This document shows, in pieces, positions 1 through 6,738 of a DNA stretch of 64,000 bases (position 1 is its first letter; every line of letters starts with the position of its first letter). Below the pieces are notes generated by a model. That model was not told the DNA's origin. It did no database searches and worked only from the letters and a program-made list of their open reading frames with translations. A program made the position numbers and the translations under genes. The stretch comes from Streptomyces sp. NBC_00878 (lineage in GTDB: Bacteria > Actinomycetota > Actinomycetes > Streptomycetales > Streptomycetaceae), in assembly GCF_026341515.1 (NCBI RefSeq), contig NZ_JAPEOK010000001.1:5146001-5210000 (forward strand). The letters run 5' to 3'.

Positions 1-258
1 ACGGCGGTACAGCGCGAGAGACGACACGCATACGAGGTTATAGGCGCCCACTGACAACGGGGACCGTCCACCGGGCTCCACCGACGCCACGGGCCCACAG
101 GTCTTCCCCGAAGGCGCCCGGAAAGGGGTGCGGCAAGGGGTCCACAGCAAGGCGTCCTGTAAGAGGCCCGTTCCCCTCTGCCCATCGCCCGCCACCAGTC
201 GCCGACGGCACCGCCGCCGACCACCATCTACCGCCGCCCGAACCCCGCAAACGCAAGC
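1..258. other. chromosomal flank, no gene seen
   Basis: Short overlapping open frames exist on both strands, but they are arginine/proline-rich with no recognisable domain and look like chance frames in high-GC DNA. I see no supported gene here. The segment lies just past the 3' end of the SRP RNA and may hold its terminator. Confidence 0.5.
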
Positions 259-344
259 GCCCCTCACGCACCCGCCAGAGCCAACCTACCCTTGCTGCCT
301 TCCGGCCCTGGGGGAGTTCAGTCAGATAGCGCCACGTGAGGGGC
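259..344 (-). ncRNA. ffs: small SRP RNA (4.5S-type)
   Basis: Read on the minus strand, the segment carries the universally conserved SRP domain IV signature: CAGGGCCGGAAGGCAGCAAG with the GGAA tetraloop, where Ffh binds. The two ends, GCCCCUCAC and GUGAGGGGC, pair to close an 86-nt hairpin, the usual bacterial small SRP RNA size. It works with Ffh and FtsY in co-translational targeting of membrane proteins. In streptomycetes this RNA commonly lies near a tRNA-Ser gene, as here. The ends are set from the closing stem and may be a few bases off. Confidence 0.87.
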
Positions 345-419
345 TCCGCACAGGGTACCCGATCTGAGCGGGGGGAACGAGTTCGCGAGCACTCCTCAAC
401 GTCTTGTATTGTTTGCGGC

Positions 420-507
420 GGAGGATTCGCCTAGTGGCCTAGGGCGCACGCTTGGAAAGCGTGTTGGGGGCAACCCCTCACGAGTTCGAATCTCGTATCC
501 TCCGCCA
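420..507 (+). tRNA. tRNA-Ser (anticodon GGA), integration target
   Basis: Acceptor stem GGAGGAT (420-426) pairs with ATCCTCC (497-503), followed by discriminator G504 and encoded CCA (505-507). The anticodon stem CACGC/GCGTG holds the loop TTGGAAA with anticodon GGA at 454-456. The long variable arm (about 464-481) marks a class II tRNA. The T arm contains GTTCGAATC. From base 452 onward the gene is also the left attachment core of the adjacent AICE: integration regenerates an intact 3' half, so the tRNA stays functional. Confidence 0.96.
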
Positions 508-543
508 GTGCCTCACCGGGCACGATGTCGAAGGGCCCCACCG
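452..543 (+). repeat. att core 1 (attL), 92-bp direct repeat
   Basis: Bases 452-543 (tRNA-Ser from the anticodon loop to CCA plus 36 bp downstream) recur exactly at 15669-15760, and the first 62 bp recur again at 43274-43335. This is the usual attachment-site design of tRNA-targeted tyrosine integrases, whose crossover lies in the anticodon region. The integrase stop codon is only 27 bp past the repeat. Confidence 0.93.
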
Positions 544-563
544 CTTGCGGTGGGGCCCTTCGA
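528..563. terminator. perfect hairpin after tRNA/attL (16-bp arms)
   Basis: TCGAAGGGCCCCACCG (528-543) and its exact complement (548-563) enclose a 4-nt loop. It lies between the convergent tRNA and integrase genes and probably ends transcription of both. Near-identical hairpins follow the other two att cores, with different loops. Confidence 0.75.
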
Positions 564-569
564 CGGTTC

Positions 570-1853
570 TCAGCCCTCGTTGTCCTGGTTTTTGTCCACA
601 GCGGGTGTCTCCGGGGTTCCCCAGATGGCTTCGGCGATCTTCCGGGCAACGTCCTTGAGCATGGCGTCCGGCACGTGGAGGTACCGGGCTCGCATGCTTG
701 CGGAGGTGCCCGGCTCCCACCCCATGATCTGATCAATGACCCGGGCCGGGACACCGAGCAGCATGAGCACAGTGGCGGCCGTGTGCCGGGCGTCGTGCAG
801 CCGAGCGTTCCGAACCCTCGCGTCTTCCAGCAGTCGCTTCCAGTCGTGGTAGTCCGTGTTCGGGCTCAGCGGGCCACCCAGGGGCTTGGTGAACACGTAG
901 TCCGACTCGATCCACAGGTTGCCGGCCGCCTTGCGCTCGCGCGCTTGCGTCTCGGCATGTGCACGGAGCATGGCGACCAGCGGGCCGGGCAGGGGCACGG
1001 CGCGTCGGCCCGCTCGGGACTTGGTGTTCTTGGTCTCGCGCCGGACCTGCACCTTGTCCCGGCAGTACCCCGCCTTCCGGCCGCACGGTGAGGCTTCCGG
1101 GCACCCGTGCTCGTATCTGGGACGCAGACGGTTCCGACGCAGCTTCAGGTACTCGTTGTCCAGGTCGACGTCAGACCAGCGCAGTCCGAGTGTCTCGCCC
1201 TGCCGCAGTCCGAGCGCCAGTGCCAGCATCCAACGGGCGCTGTTCCGGCGCTTGTTGGCTTCCAGCAACAGGCACTGAACCTCTTCCACGGAGTAGGGCT
1301 CAACCTCTGATTCGTCCTCTTCCATCCGCGGCGGCTTCGCCAGCGCGGCGGCGTTCTTCGCCGCGTAGCCGCGCCGTACCGCCTCCCCCAGGGCGGTGCG
1401 GGCCGTGCGGTGAGCCTGGTGAGCGGTACCGGCCTTGCGCGCCCCTTTCGCCTGCATACGGCGATACAGACTCTCCAGGTGCTCGGGCTGCAACCGGTCA
1501 AGGCGGTGCTTGCCGACACCGGGCACGAGGTGAACGCGAACGGCGACCTCGTAGCCGTCGTAGGTGTTCTCGCTGACGGTCGGCTTCGCAATGTTCTCAA
1601 CCCAGTGCTGAAGCCACTTCTCAACCGTCCAAGCCTTGCCCGGCTGTTGCGCCGAACCCGCGTCGCGCTGCTTCTCCAGCTTCTTGACTTCCCCGACCAG
1701 GTCCTCGCGCGTCTTGCGCGTCAGGTGCCGGCGGTACGGCTCCCCGTTGTCCTTGTAGCCCATCGGGACGCGGGCGTGCCAACGGCCGTCTTTCCCGAGG
1801 TAGATCGCGGATTCGCCGTTGGCGCGGCGGGTGCCCTTCTTCTTCTCTGCCAC
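570..1853 (-). CDS. int: tyrosine integrase of the AICE
   Basis: A 427-residue tyrosine recombinase that would integrate and, with excisionase, excise the element at tRNA-Ser. The N-terminal arm/SAM-like DNA-binding region spans about residues 20-170 and the catalytic domain about 185-405. Catalytic residues visible: Arg217 (LGLRQGE), His353-x-x-Arg356 (HDAR), Gly378-Trp379 and nucleophile Tyr391 (RARYLHV). The start is GTG with AGGAG about 8 nt upstream. It lies directly inside attL with its 3' end facing the tRNA, the standard AICE arrangement, and a conserved hairpin leader separates it from the excisionase gene. A truncated relative of this gene survives at 43411-43580. Confidence 0.95.
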   Translation of the reverse strand: MAEKKKGTRRANGESAIYLGKDGRWHARVPMGYKDNGEPYRRHLTRKTREDLVGEVKKLEKQRDAGSAQQPGKAWTVEKWLQHWVENIAKPTVSENTYDGYEVAVRVHLVPGVGKHRLDRLQPEHLESLYRRMQAKGARKAGTAHQAHRTARTALGEAVRRGYAAKNAAALAKPPRMEEDESEVEPYSVEEVQCLLLEANKRRNSARWMLALALGLRQGETLGLRWSDVDLDNEYLKLRRNRLRPRYEHGCPEASPCGRKAGYCRDKVQVRRETKNTKSRAGRRAVPLPGPLVAMLRAHAETQARERKAAGNLWIESDYVFTKPLGGPLSPNTDYHDWKRLLEDARVRNARLHDARHTAATVLMLLGVPARVIDQIMGWEPGTSASMRARYLHVPDAMLKDVARKIAEAIWGTPETPAVDKNQDNEG

Positions 1854-1856
1854 AGG

Positions 1857-1936
1857 CAGGCTCCTGTTTCTTGGTGTCGGGATGGGGACCGGGGCGGCGG
1901 GCTGTCCTGTCCGGGAGTGCTGCCGCCCCGGGCGTG
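1857..1936 (-). promoter_or_regulatory. structured leader element, copy 1 (between xis and int)
   Basis: On the minus strand a CCGGGGCGGC...GCCGCCCCGG stem encloses the loop core GCACTCCCGGACAGGACAG, followed by a conserved ATCCCGACA tail just before the integrase ribosome site. The loop core and tail recur at 5293-5383 and 11150-11236 while stem bases change in compensating ways, which is evidence for a conserved RNA fold. Its place between an alpA-type gene and int recalls the int-alpA RNA motif described in Actinobacteria; I cannot run the covariance model to confirm this. Confidence 0.7.
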
Positions 1937-1937
1937 G

Positions 1938-2165
1938 TCAAGCGGCTCGTTTGGCTGCGCGTCGGCGGGCGAGGTATTCGGCGGGTGCGTCTGCGGGGAC
2001 GCGACGGAGACGGCCGATGTCGATGGACTCCAGTTCTCCAGCGCGGATGAGCGCGAAGCATGTGGTGCGGCCGATGCGGAGGCGGCGGGCGGCTTCTTCG
2101 ACGGTGAGGAGAACGAGGGTCGTGTCGTCGGCGGCGGGGGCCGTGAGGGTGCTGTGTTCGTCCAA
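1938..2165 (-). CDS. xis: excisionase / AlpA-type helix-turn-helix protein
   Basis: A 75-residue protein with a MerR/excisionase-like helix-turn-helix at about residues 19-60 (VEEAARRLRIGRTTCFALIR), followed by a basic tail (RRRAAKRA). The family bends att-site DNA to direct the integrase toward excision. It starts at TTG 2165, chosen because AGGAG lies 6 nt upstream and the coding frame begins there; no ATG fits. It sits upstream of int in the same direction, the usual xis-int pair. Confidence 0.85.
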   Translation of the reverse strand: MDEHSTLTAPAADDTTLVLLTVEEAARRLRIGRTTCFALIRAGELESIDIGRLRRVPADAPAEYLARRRAAKRAA

Positions 2166-2205
2166 GGCTCGCTCCTGTGGGGGCTGAGTTCATGGGCAGG
2201 TGCCG

Positions 2206-2470
2206 CCGCACAAACCGCAAAATCCGCAGAAAAGCCGGGAGTAGGCGTTGACCTGCGGTGATGCGGAGTGCGGGTGGTGACGGGGAGTGCTCCGCAGAAA
2301 TCCGCGATATTCCGCAAAAATCAGGGCCGGCCCCGGTGGTGGGGTGGTGCTCGGTTTTTTGCGGAATATCGCGGGATTGTGCGGCGGGCCTCCGGCCGGG
2401 ATGGGGCGGGGGTCCCGTCGCAGGTCAGCGGGGTGTCCCGGCTTTTCTGCGGATTTTGCGGTTTGTGCGG
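2206..2470. repeat. nested inverted repeats between xis and rep genes
   Basis: Outer arms 2206-2240 and 2436-2470 are a perfect 35-bp inverted repeat; inner arms 2302-2320 and 2356-2374 are a perfect 19-bp inverted repeat (CCGCGATATTCCGCAAAAA). The unit TCCGCA/TCCGCG recurs within the arms. The 330-bp segment between excisionase and the replication gene has no coding capacity I trust. It is a good candidate for the element's replication origin or an initiator/excision control region, but function is inferred from position only. Confidence 0.75.
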
Positions 2471-2495
2471 GAGGGGTTGAGGGCGCGGCCGGGGA

Positions 2496-4058
2496 TTACC
2501 GGCCGCCGTGGCGTAGGGCGGGGTGGGCCAACAGGCGGGGCGCCGGGGGCCGTCCGCGCTTGCCGGTGCGCTCGGGTTGGTAGGACCGTACGTATCCGTG
2601 GTCTTCCAGCAGCGCGAGGGCCGGTTCCAGGTCGGCGACGTTGGGGAACTCGCTGCGGGACACGGTGCTGAAGACGTCCCGCCGTTTGACGTCCGTCCAT
2701 CCCTTGTCCCGCAGTACTTCCAGAACGCTGCGGGCACGGGACACGACCGGATCGGCACCCATGGCGTCGAAGACGGCGAGGGCGTGGGCGGTGTAGTACT
2801 CCCCCAGCTCAATGGCCGCGTGCACGGTGGCCTCGGTCACCGGGTGGGCGTAGCCGTTGCCGCCGTGTTCGGCGAGGTGCAGCAACGCGGCCATGCGGGC
2901 GGTCGCTCCGACCAATTTCCCGGCCCAGTCGGTGATGTGGCCCAGCTTCCCGCCGCGTGCCTTGAGCCACGGTTCGACGCGTTCCTGATAGGCGATCAGG
3001 GCCACGTCCGCCTCGGGGGTGAGCTGGATGACGGCCGGGTCGGTCCAGTCCGCGAGGGACAGGGTGAGTTCGATGACCCGGGCGGTATAGGTGGCGGCCG
3101 TCTGTTCGGGGACCGGGTCGGTGATGACCTTCCGCTCACCGACCGTCGACACCGGCAGTGAGTACAGGAAGCGTCCCAATAGGCCGCGCCCCTTACCGCC
3201 CTTGATCTTCCCCATGTCCACGAGCACATCGGGTTGAACGGCCAAACCCATGGTCAGGGCGGGGGCGTCGACGTACTCGCGGCGGGTCTGCCGGTTCACC
3301 CGCAGGCGTCCCCCGGCATGGCCTTTGAGGAAGACCTCCATGTTGGGACTGCCTGAGTAGCGGCCGGCGATGATGTCGAAGATGCCGCCCTCATCGCTCA
3401 TCACCGACAGCCGGCCGCCCTGTTCCGCGATGAGCGAAGTGACCGTCTCGGGTGTGCAGTCGTCCGCCAACAGGAGCGGTTCGGCCGGCACGGTGAGCGT
3501 GTCGGCGGTCTGCGCGAGGCCGACGGCGGTGGCCACCATGTCATCCCGCTTGTCGCCGTCAGCGGACGCGGCCTTGGCGGTTGCCTTGTCGGCCGCTTCC
3601 TTGGCCAGCCTCGCCGTCAGCTCCGCTTCCACGATCATGGGCTTCATAGCCGCCTGAAGCTGTTTCTCCGCCTCGTACAAGGGGTCGGTGAGCAGTCCGA
3701 AGACGGCGGTCTTGCGGTTGCCGGGCGGGAGCGCGACCACGGTGAAGAGGTTGGTGGGCTCACGCCAGTTGCCGCGCACGTGGACGACCGACCGGCCGCC
3801 GGCCGCCGTGGCGAGCACGGCGAGGGCGATGGACCCGGCGAGGTCGACCGGGGTCTGTGTCTCTTCCGCGACGGCCGCCACGAACTCCCCCAACCAGGCA
3901 GGGAGGACGTGGGCAGGGAACGCGGGCCGATCGCGACGGCCGGTGAGGGGAATGGGGTCCTCCCACACGTCCGGTGCCGCGTCATCCTCGCCGGGCGGGT
4001 CTTCCAGGGTGGGCAGTCCGGCCCACAGGTCGGGGCTGTCCACAGGCTGTGGAGTCAT
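2496..4058 (-). CDS. DUF3987-type AICE replication protein
   Basis: A 520-residue protein of the DUF3987 (YfjI-like) family, common in plasmids and AICEs beside prim-pol primases and believed to act in replication. A P-loop-like segment PPGNRKT lies at residues 111-117. The C-terminal quarter (about 410-520) resembles a winged helix and ends in a basic tail (GKRGRPPAPR). Start ATG 4058 is preceded by GGGAGGG and overlaps the stop of the upstream 107-aa gene by 4 nt, so translation is coupled. The nested inverted repeats lie directly past its stop. It is the most likely initiator/helicase partner of the primase upstream. Confidence 0.8.
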   Translation of the reverse strand: MTPQPVDSPDLWAGLPTLEDPPGEDDAAPDVWEDPIPLTGRRDRPAFPAHVLPAWLGEFVAAVAEETQTPVDLAGSIALAVLATAAGGRSVVHVRGNWREPTNLFTVVALPPGNRKTAVFGLLTDPLYEAEKQLQAAMKPMIVEAELTARLAKEAADKATAKAASADGDKRDDMVATAVGLAQTADTLTVPAEPLLLADDCTPETVTSLIAEQGGRLSVMSDEGGIFDIIAGRYSGSPNMEVFLKGHAGGRLRVNRQTRREYVDAPALTMGLAVQPDVLVDMGKIKGGKGRGLLGRFLYSLPVSTVGERKVITDPVPEQTAATYTARVIELTLSLADWTDPAVIQLTPEADVALIAYQERVEPWLKARGGKLGHITDWAGKLVGATARMAALLHLAEHGGNGYAHPVTEATVHAAIELGEYYTAHALAVFDAMGADPVVSRARSVLEVLRDKGWTDVKRRDVFSTVSRSEFPNVADLEPALALLEDHGYVRSYQPERTGKRGRPPAPRLLAHPALRHGGR

Positions 4059-4378
4059 GAGACGGCCCTCCCTTCGGCGGTGGTGGTGTGGGGGCAGATG
4101 CCGACGATGACGCGGGCGGTCAGCCTGATGACGGCGGCACGGCCCCGGGCGCGTTCGTGGTGTCCACAGGCGCAGATCCAGTCCGCGACGGGTACGCCCT
4201 CGCACTGGATCTGAAGACCCGGGGTGATGCCGGTGACGGTGACCGTCTGCCGGTCAGAACCAACGGCAGAAAGGACGCCCTTACGGGCGGCGACCTTCGG
4301 TTCGCCCAAGGTCGGCCGTTGCGGGCCCTGTACGGCGCCCTGAGGGTTGTTCGCGGGGGTTCGGGATGCTTTGTTCAT
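4055..4378 (-). CDS. small AICE protein with CxCxxH motif
   Basis: A 107-residue protein of unknown function. Cysteines and histidines cluster in WICACGHHERARGR and GICPHTTT, which could bind zinc and resembles other small AICE zinc-binding proteins. It overlaps both neighbours by 4 nt (ATGA), so it is translationally coupled between the primase and the DUF3987 gene and may help replication. No recognised domain otherwise. Confidence 0.6.
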   Translation of the reverse strand: MNKASRTPANNPQGAVQGPQRPTLGEPKVAARKGVLSAVGSDRQTVTVTGITPGLQIQCEGVPVADWICACGHHERARGRAAVIRLTARVIVGICPHTTTAEGRAVS

Positions 4379-5292
4379 GCCGCGCGCTCCGCAGCCGCCT
4401 CAAGGCCGTTGGCGACCGCGCGGCGGGCGTAGGACTCCGGGACGCCCACCAAGACGGCGGCGGCCACGATCTCCTCACCGATCGCCGCGAGGCCGCACGG
4501 TCCGGGACACGCGGCGTGCTGAGCGGCGAGGAACCGTGCGACGCCGAACGCCTGTGAGCCGGCGCCGGATTCAGTGCGCGCCCGTACGAGGGCGAGGCCG
4601 CGTTCAAGGCCGGTACGGACGTAGCGCTCGGTGTGGCGGCACCCGGTGGCCACGCTCCGGTCCCAGGTGGCGCGCTCGGGGACAGAAGAGACCACCTCCC
4701 CCGGGGCGCGGGTGGTCTCTTCCTTCACCAGCAGGGCGCGCACGGCCGCCGGCAGATCGACCATGCGACCGGCGCCGGGTCCGAGCCAACGGGCGTACTG
4801 CATGAGCGACTTGATATCCACGCCCGGCCGGACCGCGTTGGACGACTGCATGACGCCCCGATAGATCCAGTGCTCGCCCCGCGTCGTCGGCACGATCCGC
4901 GTGGCGGGCAAGGTCTCACGGGCCCATACGACGGCCGTCACACTGTCGAGGTCCACCACGGTCACCCCAGCCCCACCAGGGTGGTAGGCGACGGACACGG
5001 CCTGTCGCCATGCCAGGGCCCATCCAGGCGAGGTGAGTACAGCCGGGTCGATGGTGGCCGCAGCCCACGCGTGGCAGGGGGCGAGGCACTGGCAGGGGCC
5101 CGCGTTCTTCATGTTCGGACGGCCGCCGCATGCGCCGTCCGCGCACCGGTGGCAGTTCCCGAACGGCACCTTGCCTGCCCGCAGGGGCAGCGGCGGCACA
5201 CCGGCCGCCGCAAGGTCCAGCGCGGTGCGCAGGTTACTCCCGTCCGGGTGATCCGCAGCGCTGGGGCGCCCGGTCTTGCAGTCAGGTGTCAT
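4375..5292 (-). CDS. bifunctional primase/polymerase (prim-pol) domain protein
   Basis: A 305-residue protein with an N-terminal prim-pol domain (about 20-200). Visible features are the acidic pair in VVDLDS (Asp114, Asp116) and the strand with TTRGEHWIY (His141), which match the archaeo-eukaryotic primase fold's metal and nucleotide sites. A cysteine-rich stretch at residues 47-73 may bind zinc. The family makes primers and extends DNA in plasmid and AICE replication. It is the first gene of the three-gene replication operon and sits downstream of leader element copy 2. No helicase domain is fused; that role may fall to the DUF3987 neighbour. Confidence 0.85.
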   Translation of the reverse strand: MTPDCKTGRPSAADHPDGSNLRTALDLAAAGVPPLPLRAGKVPFGNCHRCADGACGGRPNMKNAGPCQCLAPCHAWAAATIDPAVLTSPGWALAWRQAVSVAYHPGGAGVTVVDLDSVTAVVWARETLPATRIVPTTRGEHWIYRGVMQSSNAVRPGVDIKSLMQYARWLGPGAGRMVDLPAAVRALLVKEETTRAPGEVVSSVPERATWDRSVATGCRHTERYVRTGLERGLALVRARTESGAGSQAFGVARFLAAQHAACPGPCGLAAIGEEIVAAAVLVGVPESYARRAVANGLEAAAERAA

Positions 5293-5383
5293 CCTTGAGG
5301 TCTCCTGTTCTGCTACGTCGGGATACGGAGACCGAGGGCGGCGGGCTGTCCTTGTCCGGGAGTGCCGCCGCCCTCGGGCGTAG
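5293..5383 (-). promoter_or_regulatory. structured leader element, copy 2 (upstream of primase operon)
   Basis: On the minus strand an 11-bp stem CCGAGGGCGGC/GCCGCCCTCGG encloses GCACTCCCGGACAAGGACAG, followed by TATCCCGACGTA and the primase ribosome site. The loop and tail match copies 1 and 3; the stem differs but still pairs. It fills the whole gap between the genes at 5384 and 5292. Confidence 0.72.
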
Positions 5384-5842
5384 CTAGTTGAAGTGGTTGC
5401 GCTTGAAGACGGCCTTGCGGATGTGGAACGTGTTGCCGCCGCCGGAGCCGTGGCCGAAGATCTGCACGGCGATCCAGCCGCCGAAGATGACGGCGGCGAG
5501 GGTGATGAGCTGGGTGATGAACGCGGTCAGGGCGGCGATGAACGCGGTCAACAGGAACAGCCCGCCGCACACCGCGCCGAACCCGATCCCTCCGAGCGCG
5601 ATGTTCACCGCCGTGCGCGAGACGGCCGGCTTGGCCACGACCGGTTCGGGCTTGGTGGGCTCCATGGCGTAGCCGGTGACGACGCGGCCGTCCGGCAGGA
5701 CGATGCTCGCCACGGCCGGGATCGTGCCGGGCTGCACGGGCACGAGCGGCATCGTGTGCGTGGGCGCGAGGGGGGCGGGGCGGTGGACTTCAACGGCCGT
5801 GTGGTTCCCGGCCGAACGGCGGTACGCGGTCGGTTCGTTCAC
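5384..5842 (-). CDS. small AICE membrane protein
   Basis: A 152-residue protein. About 70 polar and proline-rich residues precede a long hydrophobic stretch (about 80-130, two to three helices) and a basic C-terminus (IRKAVFKRNHFN). Start GTG 5842. It lies downstream of tra and the other small membrane genes in the same direction. Proteins like this in AICEs and Streptomyces plasmids are usually assigned to intramycelial spread (Spd); that role is inferred from context. Confidence 0.6.
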   Translation of the reverse strand: MNEPTAYRRSAGNHTAVEVHRPAPLAPTHTMPLVPVQPGTIPAVASIVLPDGRVVTGYAMEPTKPEPVVAKPAVSRTAVNIALGGIGFGAVCGGLFLLTAFIAALTAFITQLITLAAVIFGGWIAVQIFGHGSGGGNTFHIRKAVFKRNHFN

Positions 5843-5858
5843 GTCCTGATCTCCCTGT

Positions 5859-6053
5859 CTATCGGCCGGTGTCGGCGAGGGCGCCGGTCACGGCGGTCAC
5901 GAGCTGGTTGACGGTGTCGCTCGCGTCGGTGGCGGCGAGGTAGAAGCCGAAGAGCGCGGCGATGACGGCCGCGCCGGCGCCGAGCGCCTTGAAGCGCAGC
6001 AGCACGGCGAGTGCGGCGGCGAGCAGCAGTACGAGCGGGATGGTGATGACCAT
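5859..6053 (-). CDS. 64-aa membrane protein (possible spread protein)
   Basis: Starts at ATG 6053 with GGAGGA just upstream. The short product is almost wholly hydrophobic from residue 2 to about 48 (two predicted helices) with a polar tail. No domain is recognised. It lies in the run of small membrane genes downstream of tra, 16 nt before the next gene, so a Spd-like role is plausible but unproven. Confidence 0.6.
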   Translation of the reverse strand: MVITIPLVLLLAAALAVLLRFKALGAGAAVIAALFGFYLAATDASDTVNQLVTAVTGALADTGR

Positions 6054-6067
6054 GGGTCCTCCGGGAA

Positions 6068-6319
6068 TCAGCGGTGGGTACAGGTGGGGTAGGCGGAGCC
6101 GTGGAAGCAGTGCTTGTAGTCGTCCCGGGTGACGCGGAAGGCGTGGGGGCGGCCGTCGGTGGTGACGGTGAGCCGGTAGTGCCAGCCGCCGGACTTGAAG
6201 TACGCGGCGCTGCGGTCGGTGACGGTGCCGGTCGGGCCGGGGGCGTAGTTGGGGCTGCACGCGCTCAGAGCCAGGACGGTCCCGACGGACACGAGGGCGG
6301 TTGCCAGGGCCTTGCGCAT
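6068..6319 (-). CDS. small secreted lipoprotein
   Basis: An 83-residue protein with a lipoprotein signal (MRKALATALVSVGTVLALSAC, lipobox LSAC, Cys21). The mature part contains two further cysteines near the C-terminus (CFHG, PTCT) that could form a disulfide. Function is unknown. It belongs to the AICE transfer region; surface exposure would fit a role in mating contact or exclusion, which is inference. Confidence 0.65.
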   Translation of the reverse strand: MRKALATALVSVGTVLALSACSPNYAPGPTGTVTDRSAAYFKSGGWHYRLTVTTDGRPHAFRVTRDDYKHCFHGSAYPTCTHR

Positions 6320-6345
6320 GGCGGGTTGCTCCTTCGGCAGGGCGG

Positions 6346-6597
6346 TCAGCGGGTGCCGGCGCGGTAGGTGCGCGCGGCGCGGTTGTAGATCCAGCGGCCG
6401 ATGCGTATGCGCTTGCCGGTCGCGTGGCAGCGGCGGCAGTCACGGCCGCGCCTGAGGCGTCCCTTGCGGTCGGTCTTGAAGTCGTGGCCCATGCCGCGGC
6501 ACTTGCGGCAGTCACCGAACGGGCTCAGCCAGCACTTACCGCCGTAACCGAGCGTGACGGTGAGTAGGCAGGCGATAGCGAGGAGGGGAAGGCTCAT
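6346..6597 (-). CDS. small zinc-ribbon membrane-anchored protein
   Basis: An 83-residue protein with an N-terminal hydrophobic helix (about 2-20) and two CxxC-type knuckles, CRKCRGMG and CRRCHATG, like half of a DnaJ cysteine-rich domain, in a strongly basic context. Similar proteins are frequent in Streptomyces AICEs and plasmids. Zinc binding is likely; the partner is unknown. It is the first gene downstream of the repeat cluster that follows tra. Confidence 0.65.
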   Translation of the reverse strand: MSLPLLAIACLLTVTLGYGGKCWLSPFGDCRKCRGMGHDFKTDRKGRLRRGRDCRRCHATGKRIRIGRWIYNRAARTYRAGTR

Positions 6598-6639
6598 CAG
6601 AGGGCCTCTCAGGCGGGTTTTGAGGGTTTCCGCAGGTGG

Positions 6640-6733
6640 GCCGCTACTTGCTAGCGACCTGATCAGGTGCCGTTTTGGTCGCTAGCAGGGTCGCTTGCGC
6701 AAGCGACGGGCGATGCTTGCGCAAGCGACCCCA
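6640..6733. repeat. inverted-repeat cluster downstream of tra (possible clt)
   Basis: A dense set of small palindromes: TTGCTAGCGACC and GGTCGCTAGCA form one inverted pair, and GCTTGCGCAAGC occurs twice within TCGCTTGCGCAAGCGAC contexts. The hexamer GTCGCT/AGCGAC appears at least five times. It lies just past the tra stop codon (6739). It could be a terminator, but the repeated short motif next to an FtsK-type Tra also fits a cis-acting locus of transfer, where TraB proteins bind direct repeats. Confidence 0.55.
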
Positions 6734-6738
6734 GAGAG

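Noticed and set aside
1..271. Minus-strand 77-codon and plus-strand 79-codon ORFs at the left edge
   Set aside because: The plus-strand frame runs through the SRP RNA, and neither has a domain or ribosome site.
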